A stretch of 64,000 nucleotides of DNA from Metarhizobium sp964253915 (GCF_964253915.1 NZ_CAXUSG020000005.1:186001-250000); one strand, 5' to 3'; positions 26,406 through 34,642 are shown, numbered from the stretch's first letter. Program-made: numbers and translations. Notes: generated by a model from the letters alone, not told the origin.

Positions 26406-28019
26406 ATGCGTAACAGTGTATCGCCGGGTATCGGAAAGTCTGCCGTACGTGTTCTTGCTGCGGCATTGCTGGCCAGCGCGGTAAGTGGTTGCAGCTCCGA
26501 TGTTTCGCGCTTCGGTGGGCTGTTTTCCAAGTCCGATAACATCACGACGAACTCCATTCCGCGTCGTCCCATCACCGGTTTGAACGGTGAAGCCCCCATT
26601 CCATCGCAGGACGTTGCGCAAGGCGTCAATACGCGCCGCGAAACGTTGTCGAATCGCGATGAGGCGCTGAATCAGCCGTTCCCCGAAGAGCGGCAGGTCT
26701 CCTACGATCCGATCAGCACGGCCACGGCAAATGGCTCCGGAGCGCGCATGGCGACCACGCCGGTCGAGGTCCAGCGTTCCGAGCTTGCCGATCCGACCGA
26801 GGGCAATTCCTCCAAGTCCGAACGCGACGTGGCGCTGGCGCAGCCGTTCCCGACCTCCAAGAAGGAGACGACGGAAAAGGCCACGCCCGATCCGTTGACG
26901 ACTGGCACCACCTCGAAGGGCGGCTGGACGACCTTCAACGCGCCTAGCGTCAAGCTGAAGCCGGGCGAGTCGGTTGCCACCCTGTCGAAGCGGTATGGCG
27001 TGCCGGAGAAGGAAATCCTGCAGGCGAACGGCCTGAAGAGCGCGTCCGCTGTCGTGCCCGGTCAGAAGATCGTCATCCCGACCTATGGCAAGCCGCGCAG
27101 CATTGCCAAGGAAACGGCTGAGGCGGGTGATATCCCCACCGACAAGAAGATCCCGATTCCGGAAAAGACCCCGGATCAGGTCGCTGTGCTGCCGACCACC
27201 TCGTCGAGCCGCGACAAGTCCCAGGCGACCGCTGACGCCGCAAACGGCAAGCTGACGCCGGCCGATGGCGGCAAGAAGAAGGGCGACAAAGCAGAGACGG
27301 CAGCCACCGGCACTTATGTCGTCAAGCCTGGCGATTCGCTTGCCAAGATCGCCAAGGCAACGGGTGTTTCGGTGCAGGAACTAAAAACTGCGAACGGCAT
27401 GAACACGGCTTCGCTGCGTATCGGCCAGACGCTGAAGGTTCCGGCTGGCGCCGGCAACGCCGACGACGTCAAGACCGCGTCGATCCCGACCGGCAAGGAA
27501 ACCAAGAAGGGCGACACCAAGAAGGTCGAGACCGCCTCGACCGGCAAGCAGCCCGAAGAATACAAGGCGCCGATTTCCAAGCAGACCGTCGCAGACGTCG
27601 AGAAAAAGAGCGACGTTACCGAGGATGCGCCGGAAACCACCGGCATCGGCAAATACCGCTGGCCGGTGCGCGGCGCGGTGGTTGCCGGTTACGGCGCCAA
27701 CGTCGAGGGCAACCGCAACGACGGTATCGATATCTCGGTTCCCGAGGGCACGCCGATCAAGGCCGCCGAAAACGGCGTGGTCATCTATGCCGGCAACGGG
27801 TTGAAGGAACTCGGCAACACCGTTCTGGTGCGCCACGACGACGGTACGGTCACCGTCTACGGCCATGCGGACGCGCTGAACGTCGCCCGTGGTCAGAAGG
27901 TGACGCGTGGCCAGGAACTGGCGACCTCCGGCATGAGCGGCAACGCCAAGTCGCCGAAGGTGCACTTCGAGGTCCGCAAGAACGCCACCCCGGTCAACCC
28001 GATGACGTTCCTCGAATAG
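26406..28019 (+). CDS. nlpD: NlpD-like LysM/LytM lipoprotein
   Basis: A 537-residue envelope lipoprotein. The lipobox is AVSGC with acylated C29. LysM 1 (about 180-225, LKPGESVATLSKRYGV) and LysM 2 (about 302-346, VKPGDSLAKIAKATGV) bind peptidoglycan. The C-terminal M23/LytM domain begins near residue 415 (WPVRGAVVAGYG). The first zinc ligand of active M23 enzymes (His in HxGxD) is Asn-Asp here (NRNDGIDIS), while GHAD and VHFEVR remain. It is therefore probably a non-catalytic amidase activator like NlpD/EnvC that controls septal splitting. Confidence 0.93.
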   Translation: MRNSVSPGIGKSAVRVLAAALLASAVSGCSSDVSRFGGLFSKSDNITTNSIPRRPITGLNGEAPIPSQDVAQGVNTRRETLSNRDEALNQPFPEERQVSYDPISTATANGSGARMATTPVEVQRSELADPTEGNSSKSERDVALAQPFPTSKKETTEKATPDPLTTGTTSKGGWTTFNAPSVKLKPGESVATLSKRYGVPEKEILQANGLKSASAVVPGQKIVIPTYGKPRSIAKETAEAGDIPTDKKIPIPEKTPDQVAVLPTTSSSRDKSQATADAANGKLTPADGGKKKGDKAETAATGTYVVKPGDSLAKIAKATGVSVQELKTANGMNTASLRIGQTLKVPAGAGNADDVKTASIPTGKETKKGDTKKVETASTGKQPEEYKAPISKQTVADVEKKSDVTEDAPETTGIGKYRWPVRGAVVAGYGANVEGNRNDGIDISVPEGTPIKAAENGVVIYAGNGLKELGNTVLVRHDDGTVTVYGHADALNVARGQKVTRGQELATSGMSGNAKSPKVHFEVRKNATPVNPMTFLE

Positions 28020-28050
28020 GACCGGTTTCAGGCCCGCATATCGCAAGATG

Positions 28051-28081
28051 CCGAAACCCCGTCATGATGGCGGGGTTTCGG
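28051..28081. terminator. Convergent terminator nlpD / DUF815 gene
   Basis: CCGAAACCCCG (28051-28061) and CGGGGTTTCGG (28071-28081) form a perfect 11-bp stem with a 9-nt loop, between two convergent genes. T-tracts are short, so efficiency is uncertain. Confidence 0.6.
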
Positions 28082-28085
28082 CGTT

Positions 28086-28952
28086 TCAGCCGATCCGCAC
28101 GCGAAGGCGGCCGGCCAGATCCTGGATGTATTGCCATGCCACACGGCCGGACCGACCGCCGCGGGTTGTTGCCCATTCCAGCGCCTCGGCCTTTAGCTTA
28201 TCCGGATCGATGCCGAGATTGAAGTGGGCGGCGTAGCCGTCGATCATCTTCAGGTAATCGTCCTGGCTGCATTTGTGGAAGCCGAGCCAGAGGCCGAAGC
28301 GATCCGACAGCGAGACCTTTTCCTCCACCGCTTCCGACGGATTGATGGCGGTCGATTGCTCGTTTTCCATCATGTGGCGCGGCAGCAGGTGGCGCCGGTT
28401 GGAGGTGGCATAAAACAGCACGTTGTCCGGCCGGCCCTCGACGCCGCCGTCCAGTGCCGCCTTCAGCGACTTGTAGGCGGTATCGTCATGGTCGAAGGAC
28501 AGGTCGTCGCAGAAGACGATGACGCGGTGATCGACGGTCTTCAGCATGTCGAGCAGCACCGGCAGGCTGGAAATATCCTCGCGATGCACCTCGACCAGCT
28601 TCAGCGACACGCCGCTTTCACGCCTGACATCTTCATGCACCGCCTTGACCAGCGAGGACTTGCCCATGCCGCGGGCGCCCCAGAGCAGCACGTTGTTGGC
28701 CGGGAAACCTTCTGCGAAACGGCTGGTGTTTTCGTGCAGGATATCGCGGACGTGGTCGACACCACGGATCAGCGACAGCGCCACGCGGTTGGGGCGGGCG
28801 ATCGGCTGCAATTGTTGGCGCGCCGGCGCCCAGACGAAACAATCGGCGACGGCCCAGTCGTTTGCCGCTGGTGCCGGTCCCGCAAGGTGCTCGACGGCAT
28901 CGGTGAGACGGCGGATTTCAGCGATCAGAGCGTCGTATCTCTTGTGGCCCAT
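28086..28952 (-). CDS. DUF815-family P-loop ATPase
   Basis: A 288-residue AAA-type ATPase of the DUF815 family. Walker A is WGARGMGKSS at residues 91-100, Walker B is VIVFCDDLSF, and a sensor-like LFYATSNRRHLLPRHM follows. The C-terminal lid contains ALEWATTRGGRSGRVAWQYIQDLAGR. The biochemical role of the family is not established. Its neighbours (nlpD and yajC) are membrane/envelope genes, which hints but does not prove. Full length and intact motifs indicate a functional gene. Confidence 0.9.
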   Translation of the reverse strand: MGHKRYDALIAEIRRLTDAVEHLAGPAPAANDWAVADCFVWAPARQQLQPIARPNRVALSLIRGVDHVRDILHENTSRFAEGFPANNVLLWGARGMGKSSLVKAVHEDVRRESGVSLKLVEVHREDISSLPVLLDMLKTVDHRVIVFCDDLSFDHDDTAYKSLKAALDGGVEGRPDNVLFYATSNRRHLLPRHMMENEQSTAINPSEAVEEKVSLSDRFGLWLGFHKCSQDDYLKMIDGYAAHFNLGIDPDKLKAEALEWATTRGGRSGRVAWQYIQDLAGRLRVRIG

Positions 28953-29170
28953 GGTGCTCTCCCTTCGATATTTACCGTTTCCCCGGGGCTTATCCCGGCA
29001 ATTTGCAGCCGGGTAGCATGGCGTTTGGGGGTCGAAAAGGTTAAGAGGCGGGAAATCGGTACTGTCTCCGGCTGTTTTTGTTGCATTCGCCCTGTGCGCA
29101 ACTATATTCCGGCCACCCGACGAAAGATGGCCCAGAGCCCGGTCGTTCCAGAAGTTTCAAGGAGTTTTTC

Positions 29171-29521
29171 ATGTTCATCACCGAGGCATTCGCCCAATCG
29201 ACAACCGGCGCAGCGCCTTCCGCTTTCGGCTCGGGCCTGGAAATGCTGTTCCTTTTCGTACCGCTGATGGTCGTCTGGTACTTCCTGCTGATCCGTCCGC
29301 AGCGTGCCCAGGCCAAGAAGCGTGAAGAGACGCTCAAGAATATTCGTCGCGGCGACCAGGTCGTGGCTGGCGGTATTGTCGGCAAGGTCACCAAGGTCGT
29401 CGACGACAAGGAAGTGGAAGTCGAAGTCGCCGAAGGCGTGCGCATCCGCGTCGTCCGCGCCTTCATCGGTGAAGTCCGCGTCAAGGGCGAGCCGGTCAAG
29501 ACCGAGGGCGGCAAGGAATAA
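29171..29521 (+). CDS. yajC: Preprotein translocase subunit YajC
   Basis: A 116-residue accessory subunit of the Sec holotranslocon. A short N-terminus is followed by one membrane span (about residues 24-41) ending in the diagnostic LLIRPQRAQAKKREETL. The cytoplasmic beta-barrel part (GDQVVAGGIVGKVTKVVDDKEVEVEV) follows. The ribosome site AAGGAG is 6 nt from the ATG. YajC normally sits in front of secD and secF. Here the next gene, after 35 bases, is an Mth938-like protein, so secD/secF are not in their usual place. Confidence 0.95.
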   Translation: MFITEAFAQSTTGAAPSAFGSGLEMLFLFVPLMVVWYFLLIRPQRAQAKKREETLKNIRRGDQVVAGGIVGKVTKVVDDKEVEVEVAEGVRIRVVRAFIGEVRVKGEPVKTEGGKE

Positions 29522-29556
29522 GGACCGCTGAGTTTCCAGCGGGCAGGTAAGGTCTC

Positions 29557-29943
29557 ATGGCAAAGGGCATAGAAATCCGCGCGGCGCATTTTCCCGGCCG
29601 CGCGCCGATCGACAGCTACGGCAACGGTGGTTTCCGTTTCGCAGACATGTCGCATCGCGGCTCCATCCTTTGCCTTCCTTCCGGCATCCATGGCTGGGAT
29701 ATGGCCGCCGACACGCCGTTGACGACCGAGCATTTCGAACGTGTTCTCGACGAGGCAGGGGACATCGAGGTGCTGTTGGTCGGCACCGGTGCCAATCTGC
29801 GGATTTTGCCTCCGGCGCTAAAAGCGGCGCTCAAGGCGCGCGGCATCGCTTCCGATCCGATGAGCACCGGGGCCGCCGTGCGGACATTCAACATCATGCT
29901 GTCCGAAGCGCGTGCCGTCGCCGCCGCGCTGATCGCTGTCTGA
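29557..29943 (+). CDS. Mth938-like domain protein (DUF498)
   Basis: A 128-residue protein of the Mth938/NDUFAF3-like fold. Visible are IDSYGNGGFRF near residue 18, the SGIHGWD loop, IEVLLVGTGANLRILPPAL (the family core) and GIASDPMSTGAAVRTFNIMLSEARAVAAALI. The human relative NDUFAF3 assists complex I assembly. In bacteria the role is unproven. It lies between yajC and the squalene/phytoene synthase-family gene, and only 20 bases separate it from the latter. Confidence 0.9.
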   Translation: MAKGIEIRAAHFPGRAPIDSYGNGGFRFADMSHRGSILCLPSGIHGWDMAADTPLTTEHFERVLDEAGDIEVLLVGTGANLRILPPALKAALKARGIASDPMSTGAAVRTFNIMLSEARAVAAALIAV

Positions 29944-29963
29944 TCATCCGGCAAGGCAATCGC

Positions 29964-30818
29964 TTGAGCGACACCGAGAAAGCCAATTTCGATATCTGCC
30001 TGGCGACGTTGCGCGACACGGATCGCGACCGTTATCTCGCCTGCCTGTTATCGCCGGAGGACAAGCGCGGCCCGCTCGCCGCGATTTATGCTTTTGGTGC
30101 CGAACTTGCCCGTATCCGTGATCTGGTGCGCGAGCCGTTGCCCGGCGAGGTGCGGCTGCAATATTGGCGAGATCTGCTCGAAGGGCAGGCGCATGGCTCC
30201 AGCGAGGCCAATCCGCTCGCCGCAGCCCTTCTGACGACGATCGATCGCTATCGCCTGCCGCGCGCAACCTTCGTGGCGATGACGGAAGCACGCATCTTCG
30301 ACCTCTACGACGATCCCATGGAGGATCGCACCGCGCTCGAAGGTTATGCCGGCGAGACGGCCTCGGCGCTGATCCAGCTGGCGAGCCTGGTGCTCGATGC
30401 CGAAACTGCGGCAAAATCGGCCGAGGCGGCCGGACATGCGGGCGTGGCGCAGGCCATCGCCGGCCTGCTGCTGCTCATGCCGCTGCACCGGCGGCGCGGC
30501 CAGACCTACGTTCCCCTCGATCTGCTGGCTGCCACGGGGCTTGACCGCGACACATTCCTGGCCGGCGAAGACAAGGCGCGCATCGCCGCGGCGATCGATG
30601 CCTTCGCCGGACTTGGTCTCGATCATCTCGCCAAGGCCCGCCGGGCTGCAAGCCTTTTGCGCTCGACATTTCCGGCCTTCCTGCCTGTCGCACTGGCGGA
30701 ACCGGTGTTGCGAAAGGCTCAACGCGCAGGCGCATCCTTATTCGACCGCTCGCTGCAGTCCCCGCAATGGCTGAGGCAATTGCGGTTGATGCGAGCTGCC
30801 TTCCGCCAGCGATTCTAA
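29964..30818 (+). CDS. Squalene/phytoene synthase family protein
   Basis: A 284-residue member of the trans-isoprenyl diphosphate synthase-like family. YAFGAELARIRDLVREPLPGEVRLQYWRDLLEG corresponds to the first helix pair, and EARIFDLYDDPMED holds an Asp-rich segment. The paired DxxxD metal-binding motifs of true phytoene synthases are incomplete, so catalysis is uncertain. The closest functional parallel may be NDUFAF6, another complex I assembly factor of this fold. That would fit the adjacent NDUFAF3-like gene and is inference. TTG start behind AAGG. Confidence 0.82.
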   Translation: MSDTEKANFDICLATLRDTDRDRYLACLLSPEDKRGPLAAIYAFGAELARIRDLVREPLPGEVRLQYWRDLLEGQAHGSSEANPLAAALLTTIDRYRLPRATFVAMTEARIFDLYDDPMEDRTALEGYAGETASALIQLASLVLDAETAAKSAEAAGHAGVAQAIAGLLLLMPLHRRRGQTYVPLDLLAATGLDRDTFLAGEDKARIAAAIDAFAGLGLDHLAKARRAASLLRSTFPAFLPVALAEPVLRKAQRAGASLFDRSLQSPQWLRQLRLMRAAFRQRF

Positions 30819-31071
30819 AGAATTTCCGGACGCAAAATCGCGAAGCACTTTTGCTGGAATTGCTTTAGGGCGCGCCGGTTCCCCGTAAAATGTGTAACCG
30901 CTTGGTTTAGCTGCAGATATTTTCGTCCTTCCGCGATGAAACCATGGCTCGCCCGTCGGCTTGCCGCCCATTGGCGGCCCGGCGGACGCGTCCATCACAT
31001 CCGCGCAAGCTTCAGCAGCTATCAGACCGCCGAGAGCGGCGCAGGTGCCGCCGGCTGTAAGGAGATGCGAT

Positions 31072-31530
31072 TTGGGTCTGGTGGCTTGGGGCGTGGTCGT
31101 TGTTCTCGTCGTAGTCTTTGCTTTCGTGACCACACGAATGACAAAGCAGACCTCCGAGGACAATTTGCATGACATGGGGCTGGCGATCATGGAGTTCGGG
31201 CGTGCTTTCCCGAACGAAGCGATCCGCGACCTGCATGCGACAAAGGACGGCAACACCGTTTTCGTGCGCCTGCACGACAACAAGGCCGGTTTCATGCGCA
31301 ACATGCGCGGCCATTATTCCTGCCATCTGATCGAGCCCGGAATGGCGCGCGTTCGGCCCACGGCAAGCGGCAAGGGCCTGATTGTCGAGTTCACGGAAAC
31401 GCCCGTTCATAGCGGCCAGTTCGAATTTTCTTCCGCCGAGGATGCTGCCGAGGTTTCGCTGTGGTTGCTCGGCAATCTGGTGGCGATGGCCGACAAGATC
31501 GATCTTGCCCGGCCATCCGCCCAATCCTGA
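31072..31530 (+). CDS. Small membrane-anchored protein, unknown function
   Basis: A 152-residue protein. An N-terminal hydrophobic span (LVAWGVVVVLVVVFAFV) is followed by a soluble domain with MTKQTSEDNLHDMGLAIMEFGRAFP and RPTASGKGLIVEFTE. No family recognised. It is started at TTG 31072 because AAGGAG at 31059-31064 lies 7 nt upstream. Reading from the ATG at 30961 would place 37 odd residues before the membrane span. It is separated from trmFO, which converges on it, by 6 bases. Confidence 0.72.
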   Translation: MGLVAWGVVVVLVVVFAFVTTRMTKQTSEDNLHDMGLAIMEFGRAFPNEAIRDLHATKDGNTVFVRLHDNKAGFMRNMRGHYSCHLIEPGMARVRPTASGKGLIVEFTETPVHSGQFEFSSAEDAAEVSLWLLGNLVAMADKIDLARPSAQS

Positions 31531-31536
31531 CGGGCG

Positions 31537-32949
31537 TCAGGCTTTTCCAAGCCAGCGGGCGCAATCGGCAAGCGCCCGCTTTGAGATCAACTGTCGCTTC
31601 ATGATCGTCTTGTCCTTGCCGCGGAACCGCTTGACGCCTTCCGGCTTGACGATCGAACCGGGTTCCAGCTCGGGAAACAATCCGAAATTGATGTTCATCG
31701 GCTGGAACGAGCGTTTTCCAGGCTCTTCGTCGTTAACCAGGTGTCCGCCGGTGATGTGGCCGAGCAGGGAGCCGAGAGCGGTGGTGGCCGGCGGCAGAGC
31801 CAGGCTTTCGCCTTTGCGTTCCGCAGCCGCGAAACGGCCCGCGAGCAGGCCGATGCTGGCACTTTCCACATACCCTTCGCAACCGGTGATCTGGCCGGCA
31901 AACCGCAGGCCGGGCCGCGTCTTCAGCGTCAGCGAGTGGTCGAGCAGGGTCGGGGAGTTGATGTAGGTATTGCGGTGCAGGCCGCCGAGGCGGGCGAATT
32001 CGGCGTTTTCCAGGCCAGGGATCATTCGGAAGATGTCTGCCTGGGCGCCGTATTTGAGCTTCGTCTGGAAACCGACCATGTTGTAGAGCGTGCCAAGCGC
32101 ATTGTCCTGGCGAAGCTGGACGACGGCATAGGCCTTGACTGTCGGATTGTGCGCGTTGGTCAGGCCCATCGGCTTCATCGGCCCGTGGCGCAGGGTTTCG
32201 CGGCCGCGTTCCGCCATCACCTCGATCGGCAGGCAGCCGTCGAAATAGGGGGTGCCTTCCCACTCCTTGAAGCCGACGGTATCGCCGGCGATCAGCGCAT
32301 CAATGAAGGCGTGATACTGCGTTTCATCCATCGGGCAGTTGATATAGTCCCGTCCCGTTCCGCCAGGGCCGACCTTGTCGTAGCGCGACTGATACCAGCA
32401 GATATCCATGTTGATGCTGTCGCGGTACACGATCGGCGCAATGGCGTCGAAGAATGCCAAGGCATCGGCGCCGGTTTCCGCCTGGATGGCCGCAGCCAGA
32501 TCCGGCGAGGTCAGGGGGCCGGTGGCGACGATAGCCAGGTCCCATTCCTTCGGCGGCAGGCCGCGGATTTCTTCGCGGCTGACCTCGATCAGCGGATGGT
32601 TTCCGATCGCTGCCGTCACGGCAGCCGAAAACCCGTCGCGATCCACCGCCAGCGCGCCGCCAGCCGGAACCTGATGCTTATCGGCGCAGGCCATGATCAG
32701 CGAGTTCGCCAACCGCATTTCCGCGTGGATGACACCGACCGCATTGCTGGTGGCATCGTCGGAACGGAAGGAATTCGAGCAGACGAGTTCGGCGAGATCG
32801 TCAGTCTTGTGCGCATCGGTGCCGCGCACGCCGCGCATCTCATGCAGGATGACGGGAATGCCGGCTTCGGCGATCTGCCAGGCTGCTTCCGAGCCGGCGA
32901 GGCCGCCGCCGATGATGTGGATGGGGGAATAGGAGGATGCGTTTGTCAT
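31537..32949 (-). CDS. trmFO: Methylenetetrahydrofolate-tRNA-(uracil-5-)-methyltransferase TrmFO
   Basis: A 470-residue FAD- and folate-dependent enzyme that makes m5U54 in the tRNA T-loop, instead of SAM-dependent TrmA. The N-terminal dinucleotide-binding motif is IHIIGGGLAGSEAAWQ (about 10-25). ELVCSNSFRSDDATSNAVGVIH and GTGRDYINCPMDETQYHAF are TrmFO-specific, and GCEGYVESASIGLLAGRFAA closes the FAD domain. Length is typical. It is a single transcription unit on the minus strand. Confidence 0.95.
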   Translation of the reverse strand: MTNASSYSPIHIIGGGLAGSEAAWQIAEAGIPVILHEMRGVRGTDAHKTDDLAELVCSNSFRSDDATSNAVGVIHAEMRLANSLIMACADKHQVPAGGALAVDRDGFSAAVTAAIGNHPLIEVSREEIRGLPPKEWDLAIVATGPLTSPDLAAAIQAETGADALAFFDAIAPIVYRDSINMDICWYQSRYDKVGPGGTGRDYINCPMDETQYHAFIDALIAGDTVGFKEWEGTPYFDGCLPIEVMAERGRETLRHGPMKPMGLTNAHNPTVKAYAVVQLRQDNALGTLYNMVGFQTKLKYGAQADIFRMIPGLENAEFARLGGLHRNTYINSPTLLDHSLTLKTRPGLRFAGQITGCEGYVESASIGLLAGRFAAAERKGESLALPPATTALGSLLGHITGGHLVNDEEPGKRSFQPMNINFGLFPELEPGSIVKPEGVKRFRGKDKTIMKRQLISKRALADCARWLGKA

Positions 32950-33070
32950 GGCGGCTGCTTATCACGCCGGCCCGCCGGTTCCAATCACCACCCGGTGAAA
33001 ACGGCTGCCCAGCTGGCTGCCGGTGACAAGGAAGGCGCCACGCATGGCGCCTTCCAGGATGCAACGTCAT

Positions 33071-33466
33071 TTATTGCAAGACCTGCACGACGGTGTAGGT
33101 CTGCGGATCAACGATGACCCGTTGTTCGTTGACGATCGTATAGGCGTAACGCGGATCCTCGGGCACGGGTGTCAGTACCACATCCTGCGGAATGACATGG
33201 CCGACCACGACGGGTTGCTCAACAACGATGGATCGCTGCGCCGGTTGTTTTTCGACATAGGTGACGACACGTTCCGGCGGCGGGTCAATGGCCGAACCGA
33301 TCACGGCACCAGCGACGCCGCCAACGGCCGCACCGACAGGGCCGCCGACAATGGCGCCGGTGACAGCCCCGCCTGCGGCACCGTTCACGGCGCCATCATC
33401 TGCGTGGGCTGCGGTTGCAAATGCACCAAGCGCGACAACGGCGCTTGCCAAAATTACCTTCTTCAT
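33071..33466 (-). CDS. Exported DUF1236-type glycine-zipper protein
   Basis: A 131-residue exported protein. The signal peptide is residues 1-22 (AAHA|DDG). A glycine-zipper stretch follows (GAAGGAVTGAIVGGPVGAAVGGVAGAVIG), which may insert in a membrane. The C-terminal part has VTYVEKQPAQRSIVVEQPVVVG and ends in RYAYTIVNEQRVIVDPQTYTVVQVL, the conserved tail of DUF1236 proteins. Function unknown. Clear ribosome site GAGGAG upstream of ATG 33466. The DUF1127 gene upstream ends in its own terminator, so this gene is transcribed separately. Confidence 0.87.
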   Translation of the reverse strand: MKKVILASAVVALGAFATAAHADDGAVNGAAGGAVTGAIVGGPVGAAVGGVAGAVIGSAIDPPPERVVTYVEKQPAQRSIVVEQPVVVGHVIPQDVVLTPVPEDPRYAYTIVNEQRVIVDPQTYTVVQVLQ

Positions 33467-33601
33467 CGTCTTTCTCCTCGTTTCACTCTTTTCATTTTGT
33501 CGAGAGAACGGGGGCAAAACACCGATGCGAGGGAATTGTTCCGGGTAAAATGAGGTCTGGTAGGAGAGCGCTCGAGACTGCCGACCTGCAATTCGAGAAG
33601 G

Positions 33602-33637
33602 CAAAAAACGAAAACGGCGCCAACATGGCGCCGTTTT
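33602..33637 (-). terminator. Terminator of first DUF1127 gene
   Basis: AAAACGGCGC (33611-33620) with GCGCCGTTTT (33628-33637), a 7-nt loop, then CGTTTTTTGC on the minus strand. A strong intrinsic terminator 28 bases after the stop. Confidence 0.8.
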
Positions 33638-33664
33638 GGGCATTCCCGAATTCAAGCTTCGCGA

Positions 33665-33808
33665 TTAGCGAAACGAACGGGAAGCGATATTGCGGATATC
33701 GTAGCGGGTGATGCCGATGTCGGTCAGGGCCTGGTTGGACAGGTTGCCGAGTTCGGCGAGCGTACGGCGGTAGGAGATCCAGTTCTTGGCGATACGAAGC
33801 GGGTTCAT
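33665..33808 (-). CDS. DUF1127 mini-protein 1
   Basis: A 47-residue arginine-rich protein of the DUF1127 family. It contains NPLRIAKNWISYRRTLAELGNLSNQALTDIGITRYDIRNIA, the full family motif with the terminal GITRxDI helix. Small DUF1127 proteins are abundant in alphaproteobacteria. In Agrobacterium several copies affect metabolism and growth, by an RNA- or protein-binding mechanism that is not settled. ATG 33808 follows AGAGGAAA. It has its own strong terminator. Confidence 0.9.
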   Translation of the reverse strand: MNPLRIAKNWISYRRTLAELGNLSNQALTDIGITRYDIRNIASRSFR

Positions 33809-34030
33809 GGTGGTTTCCTCTAATCTTTCAGACTTGTTGGGTTGCTGAGCTTGCGGTGTTGTCCGCATCAGCGAGTGACCACTTTATACGCTTGTAAAAC
33901 AAAAATGTGCAGTGCAAAAAACGAGCGACTGCTATGCGTTTGTGCACTGCAATGTCCAAAAAATCGCCAGAGGCCGCAAACTGGGCATCTTATTTCGGCC
34001 GCAGCCGTTAATGCCGATTAATAGATGCAC

Positions 34031-34067
34031 AAACGAAAACGCCCCAGGCGGGTGCCAGGGGCGTTTT
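34031..34067 (-). terminator. Terminator of second DUF1127 gene
   Basis: AAAACGCCCC (34036-34045) with GGGGCGTTTT (34058-34067) and a 12-nt loop. On the minus strand it is followed by CGTTTGTG. Confidence 0.7.
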
Positions 34068-34103
34068 TCGAACTCCATTCCGGCAGGGCCGGAGGAGCGA
34101 TAA

Positions 34104-34250
34104 TCAGAAGCCGACGGCCTGACGGGCAACGCGGCGGATGTCGGAACGGTCGATACCGAGGTCGTGCAGTTCGCGGTTGCTCATGCGGTCGAGTTCGGTA
34201 ACGGTCTGACGATACTTGCGCCAAGAATTGAAGCTGCGTGCAATGTTCAT
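34104..34250 (-). CDS. DUF1127 mini-protein 2
   Basis: A 48-residue DUF1127 protein: MNIARSFNSWRKYRQTVTELDRMSNRELHDLGIDRSDIRRVARQAVGF in three overlapping blocks, with the conserved RELHDLGIDRSDI helix. It is a divergent paralogue of the copy 0.3 kb downstream, sharing the layout but under half of the residues. ATG 34250 follows AGGAAAAGGGG. It is monocistronic, with its own terminator, which suggests separate control from copy 1. Confidence 0.9.
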   Translation of the reverse strand: MNIARSFNSWRKYRQTVTELDRMSNRELHDLGIDRSDIRRVARQAVGF

Positions 34251-34519
34251 GGTCTTACCCCTTTTCCTCAGTGTGTCCGGCTGCCCTTCGGTGCCGTTCA
34301 ATTCGATGAGAGGAATATATGGTGCGGTGCAAAAAACAAAAAGAGCCAATGCAACATGTCACCTATGCGTTTCGCGCATTTCATGGCGGGTGTTTCGCCT
34401 TTTTGCTGACCATTTTATGAGCATTCGTGACGGAGTTCGCCACACTGGTTAAGGCGGCGTTAAGGTCCGGCGGCGCGATGCTGTCGAGCAGGATCCATCG
34501 TGTGGAAATGGGAGGGCAG

Positions 34520-34642
34520 AAACAACAACGCCCACCGGGGGAGGAGGTCCGGTGGGCGTGTTTTGTTTGACTGACGACTGGGAGGAGGAGTGCCGTCAGT
34601 CCAATCGGAGAAGCGCTGGGAGGAGGAGTGCGCTGCTCCGAA
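34520..34642 (-). ncRNA. Alpha-r14-type small RNA candidate (three anti-SD loops)
   Basis: The minus strand encodes three successive hairpins, each with the exact nonamer CCTCCTCCC unpaired in its loop. Hairpin 1 is AGCGC/GCGCT (34612-34616 / 34630-34634), hairpin 2 is ACTGACG/CGTCAGT (34570-34576 / 34594-34600), and hairpin 3 is an 11-bp ACGCCCACCGG stem (34528-34538 / 34549-34559). The last is followed by a T-rich run and serves as terminator. Triple CCUCCUCCC loops, which mimic anti-Shine-Dalgarno sequence, are the signature of the alpha-r14 family (NfeR1 in Sinorhizobium), about 123 nt long. That RNA down-regulates transport genes by blocking ribosome sites. The ends given are estimates. 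Confidence 0.8.

Noticed and set aside
31741..33117. A 458-codon frame antisense to trmFO
   Set aside because: Shadow frame with no family match.
34528..34570. Plus-strand terminator at the same hairpin as the small RNA
   Set aside because: The stem is followed by GTTTTGTTT on the plus strand, but no plus-strand gene ends there, while the minus strand gives the three CCTCCTCCC loops.
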